DNA of 64,000 nucleotides from Nocardioides flavescens (GCF_009823805.1 NZ_WUEK01000012.1:62001-126000); one strand, 5' to 3'. Shown: positions 1 through 8,464, numbered from the stretch's first letter. Numbers and translations are program-made. The notes: generated by a model from the letters alone, not told the origin.

Positions 1-121
1 CGTGGCCGTCGGCGCCGTGGACGTGCTGCTCTACCTCGTCCTCGCCCGGCTCGTGCGCCTGCGCGAGGTCGGGCAGGTCCTCGCGACGCTGACCGGTCGG
101 GCCGGTCGCGCCCGGGGCTGA
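1..121 (+). CDS. murJ: MurJ lipid II flippase, C-terminal end (partial)
   Basis: Only the last 39 codons are in the window; the frame opens before base 1 and stops at 119-121. The residues form a hydrophobic helix (LLYLVLARLV) followed by a short basic tail, as expected for the last membrane segment of a MurJ/MviN flippase. The assignment rests mainly on context: murJ, a pseudokinase, sigM, anti-sigma and trxB is a standard actinobacterial order. MurJ moves the peptidoglycan precursor lipid II across the membrane. Confidence 0.6.
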   Translation, partial: VAVGAVDVLLYLVLARLVRLREVGQVLATLTGRAGRARG

Positions 122-181
122 CGGCGCCCCACCGGGCGTCACTACGATGGCCCCGAGCGTCGGAGGGAGGCTCGTCACCAC

Positions 182-2029
182 ATGCCGCAGGCCACGCGGG
201 CGGGCGACGTCCTCGCCGAGCGCTACCGGCTCGTCGACCTCCTGAGCGAGAGCGGCGGCGGACGGTTCTGGCGAGCGCACGACCGGGTGCTCGAGCGCCA
301 CGTCGCGCTGCACGTCATCGCGGCCGACGACCCCCGCGCCGACGGCCTGCTCGCGGCGGCGCGGCGCTCGGCCACCGTGCTCGACCAGCGGATCCTGCGG
401 GTGCTGGACGCCGAGCGGGTCGGCGACTACTGCTTCGTGGTCAACGAGTGGGGCCAGGGCACCTCGCTCGACATCATGCTGGCCAGCAACGGCCCGCTCT
501 CGCCGCGCCGGGGCGCCTGGCTCGTCGGGGAGGTCGCCGACTCGGTCGCCACGGCCCACGCCCACGGCATCGCCCACGGTCTGCTCTCGCCCGAGAACGT
601 CCTGCTCGACCAGGCCGGCTCGGTGCGCATCATCGGCTTCTGCGTCGACGCCGCGCTGCACGGTCTCCCGCAGGGCGACCCCCACGCCGACGTCGTCGAC
701 CTCGCCGGCCTGCTCCACGCCACGCTGACCGGCCGGTGGGCCGGGGTCTCGCCGTCCGACGTACCCCGGGCACCGGAGAGCAGCGGCCGGGTCCTGCGAC
801 CCCGCCAGGTGCGCGCCGGGGTGCCGCGCGCCCTCGACGACCTGTGCGACGAGCTGCTCAACCCGCGCGGCCAGCGCCAGCGCGAGCCGCGCGACCCCGG
901 CAGCGCCCGCGGCGTCGCGACGGTGCTGGCGCAGTTCGTCGGCGACCCGACCGGACTCGGCGAGGCGATCGCCGCCGGCAACCCCGAGCGCCACGAGACG
1001 GTCACCCTGCCCGCCGTCCCCGACATCCCGCTGCGCCCGCACCCCGACGACTGGCAGCCGCCGCCCGAGCCCGAGCCGACGCCGGAGCCCGCGCCGGAGC
1101 CCGTGCCCGTGCCGGAGCCGCAGCCGGAGCGCCCCACCGAGGCCGGTCTGCCGATCTTCGACGACGAGAACGACGAGGTGTCGTGGCTGCGCGCCCGCGA
1201 GCAGAAGCCACCGCCCCCGCCGCCGTTCGAGGAGCCCCCCGAGCGTCCGCTGTTCGCCTCCGAGCCGCGCCGCCCGCGCCACCCGAGCGCGGACCTCGGT
1301 CCCGTGGTCGCCCGCGGCGACGAGTACTGGCCCTTCGACCGCGAGCAGCCCCCGCACGGCCCGCTCGCCGAGGACCCGTCCGAGACCGACGACCACGTCC
1401 CGGGGCGCTCCTGGCTGCGCCTGGCCGCCCTGGTCGCCATCGCGCTGCTCCTCGTGGTCGCGGTCGCCATCGCCTTCAACCTCGGCCGTGGCCGCACCCC
1501 GCTCGGCACCGAGCCGCGCGACGGCGACAGCACCCCCAGCGCGACGCCGAGCGCGTCGGCGTCCGCACCCGCCCTCACCGCGTACACCGGGGTGACGGCG
1601 ACCGACTTCGACCCCGAGGGCGACGACGGCTCCGAGCGCCCGGAGGACGTCGGCAACGTCGTCGACGGTGATCCCGACACCTCGTGGACGACGCTGACCT
1701 ACTACCAGCAGTTCGGCGCGGCCGGGCTGAAGGACGGCGTCGGGGTCGTGCTCGACCTGGGCGAGAGCCGCGACGTGCGACAGGTCGACCTCAGCGTCGT
1801 GGGGCGCACGGGCGTCTCGGTCTACGTGCTGGACACCGCCCCCACCACCGTCGACGGACTGACCCCGGCGGCGACCGGCCAGGTCGGCCGGTCCGGGGGC
1901 GCGGCGGCCGGGCGCATCTCGCTCCCCGAGGCCGCGACCGGGCGCTACGTCCTGGTCTGGCTCACCAGCCTCCCCGCGGCCGACGGCGGCTTCCGGGGTG
2001 AAATGGTGGACGCCGTGGTGCGGGGATGA
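182..2029 (+). CDS. MurJ-associated pseudokinase with C-terminal discoidin-like domain
   Basis: A 615-residue protein with a GGAGGGAGG ribosome site 12 nt before the ATG. Residues about 1-260 have a Ser/Thr kinase fold, but the catalytic residues are gone: the VAIK lysine is replaced by His (VALHVI), HRD by HGL, and DFG by GFC. A Pro/Glu-rich linker (about 290-400), one membrane helix (about 414-433) and an extracytoplasmic F5/8-type-C-like domain (about 470-610) follow. This matches the pseudokinase plus ectodomain that is fused to MviN in Mycobacterium tuberculosis (Rv3910), where PknB phosphorylates it and FhaA binds it. Here it is a separate gene after murJ. FhaA and PknB lie at 43.8 and 35.6 kb, so the same signalling partners are present. 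Confidence 0.85.
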   Translation: MPQATRAGDVLAERYRLVDLLSESGGGRFWRAHDRVLERHVALHVIAADDPRADGLLAAARRSATVLDQRILRVLDAERVGDYCFVVNEWGQGTSLDIMLASNGPLSPRRGAWLVGEVADSVATAHAHGIAHGLLSPENVLLDQAGSVRIIGFCVDAALHGLPQGDPHADVVDLAGLLHATLTGRWAGVSPSDVPRAPESSGRVLRPRQVRAGVPRALDDLCDELLNPRGQRQREPRDPGSARGVATVLAQFVGDPTGLGEAIAAGNPERHETVTLPAVPDIPLRPHPDDWQPPPEPEPTPEPAPEPVPVPEPQPERPTEAGLPIFDDENDEVSWLRAREQKPPPPPPFEEPPERPLFASEPRRPRHPSADLGPVVARGDEYWPFDREQPPHGPLAEDPSETDDHVPGRSWLRLAALVAIALLLVVAVAIAFNLGRGRTPLGTEPRDGDSTPSATPSASASAPALTAYTGVTATDFDPEGDDGSERPEDVGNVVDGDPDTSWTTLTYYQQFGAAGLKDGVGVVLDLGESRDVRQVDLSVVGRTGVSVYVLDTAPTTVDGLTPAATGQVGRSGGAAAGRISLPEAATGRYVLVWLTSLPAADGGFRGEMVDAVVRG

Positions 2030-2039
2030 GCGTGCGCGG

Positions 2040-2720
2040 ATGAGCGTGGCCGAGCGCTCCGACGCCGAGCTCCTGAGCGCCCACGTCGACGGCGACCCCG
2101 ACGCCTTCGGCGTCCTCTTCCGACGCCACCGCGACCGGCTGTGGGCGGTCGCACTGCGCACGACGGGCAACCCGGAGGACGCCGCCGACGGGCTCCAGGA
2201 CGGCATGATCGCGGCCTACCGCCGCGCCGGGTCCTTCCGGGGCGAGTCCGCCGTGACCACCTGGCTGCACCGGGTCGTGGTCAACGCCTGTCTCGACCGG
2301 CTCCGTGCCGCCAAGGTGCGGCGCGCCGAGCCCCTGCCCGACGACCTCGACGACTGGGGCGACCGCGGCTCCAAGGCCACGGCCTCCCCCGACACGAGCG
2401 ACCCGGCCGACCTCGCCGTCTCCGACGAGCGCCGCCGCGTCGTGCTCGACGCCCTCGCGCAGCTGCCGCCCGACCAGCGTGCGGCGCTGGTGCTCGTCGA
2501 CATGGAGGGCTACCCGGTCGCCGAGGTCGCGGTCATGCTCGACTGCGCGGTGGGCACCGTTAAGTCGCGGTGCTCACGGGGTCGGGCCCGGCTCGCCCCG
2601 CTGCTCGGGGTGCTCCGCGCGCCGGGTGAGCAGGACCACGCCGCGCCCCGGAACCACGACGTCCCCGCGCCCGTCCGAGACGTGGGCGGCCCGCGCGCGC
2701 CACCGCACGGCACCGACTGA
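2040..2720 (+). CDS. sigM: ECF sigma factor, SigM-like
   Basis: A 226-residue sigma-70 family regulator. Region 2 is visible (DAFGVLFRRHRDRLWAVA ... EDAADGLQDGMIAAYR) and region 4 has a helix-turn-helix with GTVKSRCSRGRARL, typical of ECF factors. The ATG at 2040 is chosen because it lies 10 nt after the upstream stop; the longer frame from 1998 would overlap the pseudokinase gene. Position between murJ/pseudokinase and trxB is that of M. tuberculosis sigM. It directs RNA polymerase to stress or cell-envelope promoters when its anti-sigma factor releases it. Confidence 0.88.
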   Translation: MSVAERSDAELLSAHVDGDPDAFGVLFRRHRDRLWAVALRTTGNPEDAADGLQDGMIAAYRRAGSFRGESAVTTWLHRVVVNACLDRLRAAKVRRAEPLPDDLDDWGDRGSKATASPDTSDPADLAVSDERRRVVLDALAQLPPDQRAALVLVDMEGYPVAEVAVMLDCAVGTVKSRCSRGRARLAPLLGVLRAPGEQDHAAPRNHDVPAPVRDVGGPRAPPHGTD

Positions 2721-2786
2721 CGCCCAGCCCGCCCGACCACCAGCACCGACCCCCGAGACCGGCCCCTGAGAGGAGGCGCGCCTCCC

Positions 2787-3506
2787 GTGAGCGAGTCCCC
2801 CGACTCCCCGCTCGACGCCGAGCAGGAGTCGGCCGTACGCCGCGAGCTCGCGGCCGCGCGCCACCGCGACCCGATCCCCGACGACGTCGCCGCCCGGCTC
2901 GACGACGTCCTCGCCTCGCTGTCCCGCGAGGACCGAGACGACCTCGCCAGCCGTCGACGCCGCCGCAACGCCACCCGCCTGCTGCTGGCCGCCGCAGCCG
3001 TGGTGGTCGCGGGCGTCGGCATCGGCCAGGTCCTCCCCGGCAGCTCCGGCAGCTCCGACAGCAGCGCCTCGCTGTCCGAGCGGACCGACCCGGACCGCGC
3101 CGGCGCGGACTCCGGCGGATCTGCGGCCGACTCGTCCGGCGGAGGCTCCAGCCTCGGGGACTCCTCCCTCGCCGCGCCCGAGGCAGCGCCCGCGCTGCCG
3201 CTGCAGCTGACGTCGGCCGGCCTCGCCGAGGAGCTGCGCGCCGCCCTGCTGCCCGTCCCCGGTGCCGACTTCCCCGACCCGGGCGAGGCCGCACCGTCCG
3301 CGAGCGCCGACGAGCTGCGCTCCGAGGCCCCGGGGTTCACCTGCACCGACCCGCCGAGCACCGCCGGTCGCCTCCTGCCGGCGTACGTCGACGGCGCGCC
3401 GGCGGTCGTGTCGCTCACCGCGGGCGACGACGGCGAGCGGCTCGTCGACGTCGTGGACTGCGCCACGGGCGAGACGCTGCGGAGCGTCGACCTCGACGCC
3501 CCCTGA
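2787..3506 (+). CDS. probable membrane-bound anti-sigma factor (RsmA-like position)
   Basis: A 239-residue single-pass membrane protein starting at GTG with GAGAGGAGG upstream. It has a charged cytoplasmic N-terminus (about 1-65), one membrane helix (LLLAAAAVVVAGVGIGQVL, about 68-86), a Ser/Gly/Asp-rich linker and an extracytoplasmic C-terminal part with two cysteines (FTCTDPP; VVDCATG). It directly follows sigM, the place of rsmA (Rv3912) in mycobacteria, so it is inferred to hold SigM at the membrane. No zinc-binding HXXXCXXC motif is present. Sequence similarity to RsmA could not be tested. Confidence 0.6.
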   Translation: MSESPDSPLDAEQESAVRRELAAARHRDPIPDDVAARLDDVLASLSREDRDDLASRRRRRNATRLLLAAAAVVVAGVGIGQVLPGSSGSSDSSASLSERTDPDRAGADSGGSAADSSGGGSSLGDSSLAAPEAAPALPLQLTSAGLAEELRAALLPVPGADFPDPGEAAPSASADELRSEAPGFTCTDPPSTAGRLLPAYVDGAPAVVSLTAGDDGERLVDVVDCATGETLRSVDLDAP

Positions 3507-3543
3507 CGCCGTCCGCCGTCCGGGTCAGCGGTCCCGGCCAGCT

Positions 3544-3571
3544 GGGAACATCTCTCACCTACGATCGGTTG
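3544..3571 (+). promoter_or_regulatory. GGAAC-N18-GTT type ECF promoter of trxB
   Basis: GGGAAC at 3544-3549 is followed, after exactly 18 nt, by GTTG at 3568-3571. This matches the known consensus of SigR (Streptomyces) and SigH (mycobacteria) promoters, which respond to thiol-oxidative stress. The trxB ATG is 35 nt downstream with GAGGAG at 3591-3596. The same arrangement precedes trxA. Confidence 0.7.
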
Positions 3572-3606
3572 CAGAGACACCGACCACCTGAGGAGATGTC
3601 CGGCCC

Positions 3607-4608
3607 ATGTCAGCGCCCGAGACGCAGCCCCGCAACGTCATCGTCATCGGCTCCGGCCCGAGTGGCTACACCGCCGCGGTGTACGCCGCTCGCGCGAGCC
3701 TCCAGCCCCTCGTCTTCGAGGGCTCGGTGACCGCTGGCGGCGCGCTCATGAACACCACCGAGGTCGAGAACTTCCCCGGGTTCCGCGACGGCATCATGGG
3801 CCCGGCCCTGATGGACGAGATGCGCGCCCAGGCCGAGCGCTTCGGCGCCGAGCTGATCCCCGACGACGTCGCCGAGGTCGACCTCACCGGTGAGCTCAAG
3901 GTCGTCAAGACCGCCACCGACACCTACACCGCCCGCGCGGTGATCCTGGCGATGGGCTCGGGCTACCGCCGCCTCGGTCTGCCCGGCGAGGACGAGTTCT
4001 CCGGGCGCGGTGTCTCGTGGTGCGCGACCTGCGACGGCTTCTTCTTCCGCGACCAGCACATCGCGGTCGTCGGCGGCGGCGACTCGGCGGTCGAGGAGGC
4101 GACGTTCCTGACCCGCTTCGGCTCGAAGGTGTCGCTCATCGTGCGCCGTGACGAGCTGCGGGCCTCCAAGATCATGCAGGAGCGCGCGTTCAGCGACCCC
4201 AAGCTCGAGATCGTCTGGAACTCCACCGTCGAGTCCATCAACGGCACCGACCGCCTCGAGTCGCTGACCCTCAAGGACACCGTGACCGGCGAGACCCGAC
4301 CGATGGACGCCACCGGGCTCTTCATCGCCATCGGTCACGACCCGCGCTCGGAGCTGCTGACCGGCCAGGTCGACCTCGACGACAACGGCTACGTGCTGGT
4401 CAGCCACCCCTCCACCGAGACCAACCTGCCGGGTGTGTTCGCGGCCGGCGACCTGGTCGACCACCACTACCGCCAGGCGATCACCGCGGCCGGCACCGGC
4501 TGCTCGGCCGCCCTCGACGCGGAGCGGTTCCTCTCCGAGCTCGACCTCGGCCTCGCCGACACCGCCGAGCAGGCCCGCGAGCGGGCCGACGCCGAAGCGC
4601 TCAGCTGA
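3607..4608 (+). CDS. trxB: thioredoxin reductase (NADPH)
   Basis: A 333-residue flavoprotein that uses NADPH to reduce thioredoxin. The FAD-binding motif GSGPSGYTAAVYAARA is at the N-terminus, the redox-active CATC (WCATCDGFFF) is near residue 140, the NADPH motif is GGGDSAVEEA near 155, and the C-terminal FAD signature is GVFAAGDL. Length is normal. It follows the sigM block and has its own thiol-stress type promoter. Its 3' end overlaps the convergent membrane protein gene by 8 bp. Confidence 0.97.
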   Translation: MSAPETQPRNVIVIGSGPSGYTAAVYAARASLQPLVFEGSVTAGGALMNTTEVENFPGFRDGIMGPALMDEMRAQAERFGAELIPDDVAEVDLTGELKVVKTATDTYTARAVILAMGSGYRRLGLPGEDEFSGRGVSWCATCDGFFFRDQHIAVVGGGDSAVEEATFLTRFGSKVSLIVRRDELRASKIMQERAFSDPKLEIVWNSTVESINGTDRLESLTLKDTVTGETRPMDATGLFIAIGHDPRSELLTGQVDLDDNGYVLVSHPSTETNLPGVFAAGDLVDHHYRQAITAAGTGCSAALDAERFLSELDLGLADTAEQARERADAEALS

Positions 4609-5092
4609 CTCCGGCCGGTCGGGGCGGCCTCACCAGTGAGACCACCGCCCCGGCCGTGATCCCCGGCACGGCGACGAGGCCCGTGAGGAACGGCAGGCCG
4701 GTCGCCAGGTCGCTCAGCGCGATCGCGAGGTCGAACCCGTGGCCCAGCTGGACCGTGAACGACGACGCTCCCGCCACCACCACCCCGGTGAGGAGCCAGG
4801 GGACGACGACGGCCGAGGCCGTGTGGCGCCACCCGTCGACCGCTCCCCACGCTGCCGCGATCGCGACCAGAGCCGCGAGGGCCGTCAGCCCCTGACCCAC
4901 GGGGTCGTCGCTGGCGGTGACCCAGCCCTGCTGGAAGGCGAGCGAGACGGCCGTGAGGGCGACCGAGCGGACCAGGACCTGGGCGGGGAGACGCAGCACC
5001 CGTCCAGCGTGACCGCCGACGCGGGCGGCGCCATGAGTCGTCGTACTCACCCACCCCGCGGAACAATCGCGGGCGCAGGCCTGTTCACTCAT
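4601..5092 (-). CDS. hypothetical four-helix membrane protein
   Basis: A 163-residue minus-strand frame between trxB and trxA, with about four hydrophobic helices (for example VALTAVSLAF, ALAALVAIAAAWGAV, SAVVVPWLLTGVVVAGA, LVAVPGITAGAVVSLV). No family is recognised. The far 5' end lies over the trxA promoter (5060-5085), so the true start may be the in-frame GTG about 14 codons later. The membrane topology and codon pattern suggest a real gene. Confidence 0.55.
   Translation of the reverse strand: MSEQACARDCSAGWVSTTTHGAARVGGHAGRVLRLPAQVLVRSVALTAVSLAFQQGWVTASDDPVGQGLTALAALVAIAAAWGAVDGWRHTASAVVVPWLLTGVVVAGASSFTVQLGHGFDLAIALSDLATGLPFLTGLVAVPGITAGAVVSLVRPPRPAGVS
5060..5085 (+). promoter_or_regulatory. 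GGAAC-N18-GTT type ECF promoter of trxA
   Basis: GGAAC at 5060-5064, an 18-nt spacer and GTT at 5083-5085 reproduce the trxB promoter pattern. Transcription would begin near 5092, giving a leader of about 60 nt. It lies inside the 5' part of the minus-strand membrane protein frame, so the two genes would be transcribed antisense to each other here. Confidence 0.65.
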
Positions 5093-5151
5093 CAGGCTTC
5101 CAGCTCGTCGGCCCGGTCCTGGGCCGACTCCATTGGTGAAAGGTGACCCTG

Positions 5152-5478
5152 GTGTCCCAGATCGAGTCCGTGACCGACGCCGAGTTCGACGCGCAGGTCC
5201 TCAAGTCCGACAAGCCCGTCCTGGTCGACTTCTGGGCCGAGTGGTGCGGCCCGTGCAAGCAGGTCGCCCCGATCCTCGACGAGATCGCGTCCGCCCACGG
5301 CGACAAGATCACGTTCCTCAAGATGAACGTCGACGAGAACCCCGTCACGCCGTCGTCCTACCGCGTGACCGGCATCCCGACGATCAACGTCTACCAGGGT
5401 GGCGAGGTCGTGAAGTCCATCGTCGGTGCCAAGCCCAAGGCCGCGCTGCTCAAGGAGCTCGACGCGTTCATCGCGTGA
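5152..5478 (+). CDS. trxA: thioredoxin
   Basis: A 108-residue classic thioredoxin with the redox motif WCGPC in FWAEWCGPCKQVAPIL, the cis-proline (GIPTIN) and a normal length. The GTG at 5152 is preferred over the GTG at 5143, because AAAGG at 5139-5143 is 8 nt from the former and overlaps the latter. TrxB reduces it, and the pair supplies electrons to ribonucleotide reductase, peroxidases and other disulfide enzymes. The stop is followed after 7 nt by a large palindrome that may end transcription. Confidence 0.95.
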   Translation: MSQIESVTDAEFDAQVLKSDKPVLVDFWAEWCGPCKQVAPILDEIASAHGDKITFLKMNVDENPVTPSSYRVTGIPTINVYQGGEVVKSIVGAKPKAALLKELDAFIA

Positions 5479-5485
5479 GCGACGC

Positions 5486-5579
5486 CTGAGTGGTTTCGAG
5501 ACGGTCGTTGCACGAGCTCCTCAACCACCGTGGTGACGGTGGTTGAGGAAGGACGAAGTCCTGTCTCGAAACCACTCAG
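5486..5579. repeat. nested palindromic intergenic repeat, copy 1
   Basis: An outer perfect inverted repeat of 17 bp (5486-5502 with 5563-5579, CTGAGTGGTTTCGAGAC) encloses an inner perfect 14-bp repeat (5518-5531 with 5536-5549, TCCTCAACCACCGT) with a 4-nt loop. It lies between convergent trxA and the GNAT gene, and contains the GNAT stop codon. A second copy is at 60518-60616. It could act as a bidirectional terminator and is probably a dispersed genomic repeat. Confidence 0.85.
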
Positions 5580-6220
5580 ACCGCATCGCCCCGCGTCGCC
5601 CGGGTCGGGCGCGCGGCCGCCGGGCGCACGACGCCGACGATCCGGTCCAGCGCGGCCTCGACCTCGTCGCGCAGCGACAGCGCGCTGCGCAGCTCCATCC
5701 GCATGCGCGGATTCGTCGGGTGTGCCCGCTGGGTGCGGAACCCGACCCCCGACAGGAAGTCGGCCGGCACCACGCACGCCCCGCGGCGTCCGGTGCCGCG
5801 CGTGTCGCCGAACGCTTCGACCGCGCGTACGCCGCCCCGCTTGATCAGGTCTCGCGCCGTCCCCTGGACGAGCATCCGGCCCAGCCCCCCGCCCCGCTGC
5901 TCCGGAGCGACCCACACGTGGGTCAGCAGCACCGCGTCGGGCGAGACCGGGGCCGTCGCGAACGCCTGTGAGCCCGGGAGCAGCGCCGCAGGGGCGTAGA
6001 GCGAGAAGCCGACCGGTACGTCGTCCACGAGCACCACGCGACCGCACGAGCCCCACTCGCGCAGCACCTCGGAGACCCAGGCCTCCTTCTCCGCGGGGGC
6101 GTCGTGCGGAGCCACGCGGCCGCGGGTCACGGGGTCCAGCTGCCAGAACAGGCAGGCGCGGCACGGGCCGTCGAGCGCGGCGAGGTGGTCCAGCGTGAGA
6201 CGGACCACCTTGCGTGACAC
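5576..6220 (-). CDS. GNAT family N-acetyltransferase
   Basis: A 214-residue protein with the acetyl-CoA binding motif A of GNAT enzymes (VAPEQRGGGLGRMLVQ, about residues 102-117), preceded by the beta strand VLLTHVW. Several cysteines occur near the N-terminus (CRACLFW). The substrate is unknown. A GNAT gene of this type near trxA and parB is common in high-GC actinobacteria. The stop codon lies inside the palindromic repeat at 5486-5579. The GTG start at 6220 is the only one giving the full fold; the aminotransferase gene is divergent. Confidence 0.8.
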   Translation of the reverse strand: MSRKVVRLTLDHLAALDGPCRACLFWQLDPVTRGRVAPHDAPAEKEAWVSEVLREWGSCGRVVLVDDVPVGFSLYAPAALLPGSQAFATAPVSPDAVLLTHVWVAPEQRGGGLGRMLVQGTARDLIKRGGVRAVEAFGDTRGTGRRGACVVPADFLSGVGFRTQRAHPTNPRMRMELRSALSLRDEVEAALDRIVGVVRPAAARPTRATRGDAV

Positions 6221-6279
6221 GTCTCGATCGTAGGTCTGACGTGCACACCGGCGCCTGGATCGTTCACACTGGTCAGATC

Positions 6280-7596
6280 ATGGAGAGCCAGCCAGTCCGT
6301 TCGCAGCCGCGCCTCGACCCCTACGTCGACCGCTACGCCGCCCGCACCGCGGGCATGACGGCCTCCGAGATCCGAGCTCTGTTCGCCGTGGCGTCGCGAC
6401 CCGAGGTGGTCTCGCTCGCCGGCGGCATGCCGAACATCTCCGGCCTCCCCCTCGACGTGGTCGCCGGCGCCATCGGCGACCTGGTGACCCAGCACGGGGC
6501 TACGGCGATGCAGTACGGCTCCGGGCAGGGCGTCCCCGAGCTTCGCGAGCAGATCACCGAGGTGATGCGCCTCGAGGGCATCGAGGCGCACCCCGACGAC
6601 GTGGTGGTCACGGTCGGCTCCCAGCAGGCGGTCGACCTCGTGACCCGGGTCTTCTGCGACCCGGGCGACGTCGTCATCTGCGAGGCCCCGTCGTACGTCG
6701 GTGCGCTGGGCGTGTTCAAGGCCTACCAGTGCGACGTCGTGCACGCCGAGATGGACGCCGACGGCCTGGTGCCGGCGGCGCTGCGTCAGGCCATCGCCTC
6801 GGTGCGCGCGTCGGGTCGCACCATCAAGTTCCTCTACACGATCCCCAACTTCCACAACCCGGCCGGCGTGACCCTGAGCGCAGAGCGCCGCGCCGAGATC
6901 CTCGACATCTGCCGGGCCGAGGACATCCTCATCCTCGAGGACAACCCCTACGGTCTGCTCGGCTTCGACCGCGAGCCGCTGCGGGCGCTGCGGGCCGACG
7001 AGGCCGAGCGCGTGATCTACCTCGGCTCGTTCTCCAAGACCTTCGCCCCCGGGTTCCGGGTCGGCTGGGCTCTCGCACCGCACACGGTCCGCGAGAAGCT
7101 GGTCCTGGCGCAGGAGTCCGCGACGCTCTGCCCGCCGCAGTTCTCCCAGATGGCCATCTCGGCCTACCTCGCGGCCCACGACTGGCAGGGCCAGATCAAG
7201 CAGTTCCGTGAGATGTACCGCGAGCGCCGGGACGCGATGGTCGACGCCCTGGCCGACCTGATGCCGGCGGCGTGTCGTTGGAACGTCCCCGACGGCGGCT
7301 TCTACGTCTGGCTGACCCTTCCTCCGGGTGTCGACGCCAAGGCGATGCTCCCGCGGGCGGTCACCGCCCGGGTGGCCTACGTGCCCGGCACGGCGTTCTT
7401 CGCCGACGGCTTCGGGGCGAGCTCGATGCGACTGTCGTTCTGCTACCCGACGCCGGAGCGCATCCGTGAGGGTGTACGTCGGCTCGCCGGTGTCGTCGAG
7501 GCGGAGCTCGAGCTGCGGGCGACGTTCGACAGCTACGCTCCGGATCGCGAGCTGGGGCCGCGCGGTTACGACGCGCCCAGCAGCGACCTCAGCTGA
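6280..7596 (+). CDS. PLP-dependent aminotransferase (fold type I, AAT_I class)
   Basis: A 438-residue enzyme of the MocR/LysN-like aminotransferase group without a DNA-binding domain. The pyridoxal phosphate lysine is in GSFSKTFAPGFRVGW, the PLP-anchoring IPNFHNPAG motif precedes it, and the phosphate-contact segment QYGSGQGVPELR is typical. Such enzymes transfer amino groups from 2-aminoadipate, aromatic or branched amino acids to 2-oxoglutarate; the exact substrate cannot be read. The ATG at 6280 is chosen; an in-frame GTG at 6241 is an alternative. It is followed by the acyltransferase gene in the same direction. Confidence 0.85.
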   Translation: MESQPVRSQPRLDPYVDRYAARTAGMTASEIRALFAVASRPEVVSLAGGMPNISGLPLDVVAGAIGDLVTQHGATAMQYGSGQGVPELREQITEVMRLEGIEAHPDDVVVTVGSQQAVDLVTRVFCDPGDVVICEAPSYVGALGVFKAYQCDVVHAEMDADGLVPAALRQAIASVRASGRTIKFLYTIPNFHNPAGVTLSAERRAEILDICRAEDILILEDNPYGLLGFDREPLRALRADEAERVIYLGSFSKTFAPGFRVGWALAPHTVREKLVLAQESATLCPPQFSQMAISAYLAAHDWQGQIKQFREMYRERRDAMVDALADLMPAACRWNVPDGGFYVWLTLPPGVDAKAMLPRAVTARVAYVPGTAFFADGFGASSMRLSFCYPTPERIREGVRRLAGVVEAELELRATFDSYAPDRELGPRGYDAPSSDLS

Positions 7597-7624
7597 GCCA
7601 GCCAGCCCGACACCTGGAGCCGAC

Positions 7625-8383
7625 GTGCGCGACCTGACCTATCCCCCGATCATCGTCGCGGCCAAGCTGGGCTTCCGACTGCTGGGCCAGCGCATCCGCA
7701 TCGACGGGGCACACCACGTCCCGCGCACGGGTGGCGTCCTGCTCGCGGTCAACCACATCGGCTACGTCGACTTCGTCTACGGCGGGCTCGCGGCCAACCC
7801 GTCGGGCCGCAAGGTGCGCTTCATGGCCAAGCGGGAGCTGTTCGACCATGCCTGGGTCGGGCCGCTCATGCGCTCGCTGCACCACGTCCCGGTCGACCGT
7901 GACGCTGGGGAGTCCTCGCTGCAGCACGCCGGTCGGCTGCTGCAGGCCGGTGAGGCGGTCGGGATCTTCCCCGAGGCGACGATCTCGCGCTCCTTCGAGC
8001 TGAAGGAGTTCAAGACCGGCGCGGTCCGCATCGCCGCGGAGGCGGGTGTGCCCCTGGTGCCGGTGGTCCTCTGGGGGACCCAGCGCATGATGACCAAGGA
8101 CCACCCCAAGGACTTCTCGCGCGGCAAGACCATCACGCTGTCGGTCGGTGAGCCGATGCTCCCCACGGGCGAGGACCCGGTGGCCGAGACCGGCGCGCTG
8201 CGCCGCACGATGGCGTCGATGCTCGACGCAGCCGTCGCCGCCTATCCCGCCGACGAGCAGCCCCCGGGCTCGTGGTGGCTCCCGGCGCGGTTCGGCGGCG
8301 GCGCTCCGACCCCGGAGGAGGCCGAGCGTCTCGACGCCGAGGAGAAGGCCGCCCGAGCCGCTCGGCGCGCTGCCCGCGACTGA
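7625..8383 (+). CDS. plsC: 1-acyl-sn-glycerol-3-phosphate acyltransferase family protein
   Basis: A 252-residue PlsC-type enzyme that transfers an acyl chain to lysophosphatidic acid or a related acceptor at the membrane. The catalytic NHXXXXD motif is NHIGYVDF (near residue 45) and the glycerophosphate-binding motif is FPEATISRS. The GTG start has GGAG 7 nt upstream. The Ala/Arg/Glu-rich C-terminal tail is poorly conserved. Exact acceptor specificity is not known, so the symbol is by family. Confidence 0.82.
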   Translation: MRDLTYPPIIVAAKLGFRLLGQRIRIDGAHHVPRTGGVLLAVNHIGYVDFVYGGLAANPSGRKVRFMAKRELFDHAWVGPLMRSLHHVPVDRDAGESSLQHAGRLLQAGEAVGIFPEATISRSFELKEFKTGAVRIAAEAGVPLVPVVLWGTQRMMTKDHPKDFSRGKTITLSVGEPMLPTGEDPVAETGALRRTMASMLDAAVAAYPADEQPPGSWWLPARFGGGAPTPEEAERLDAEEKAARAARRAARD

Positions 8384-8464
8384 GGTCGATCTGTCGTCAC
8401 GTCGACCTGTCTCTTTGTCGACAAAACGCCACCTGGCTGTTTCCGCAGGTCAGAGGGCGTGGCC

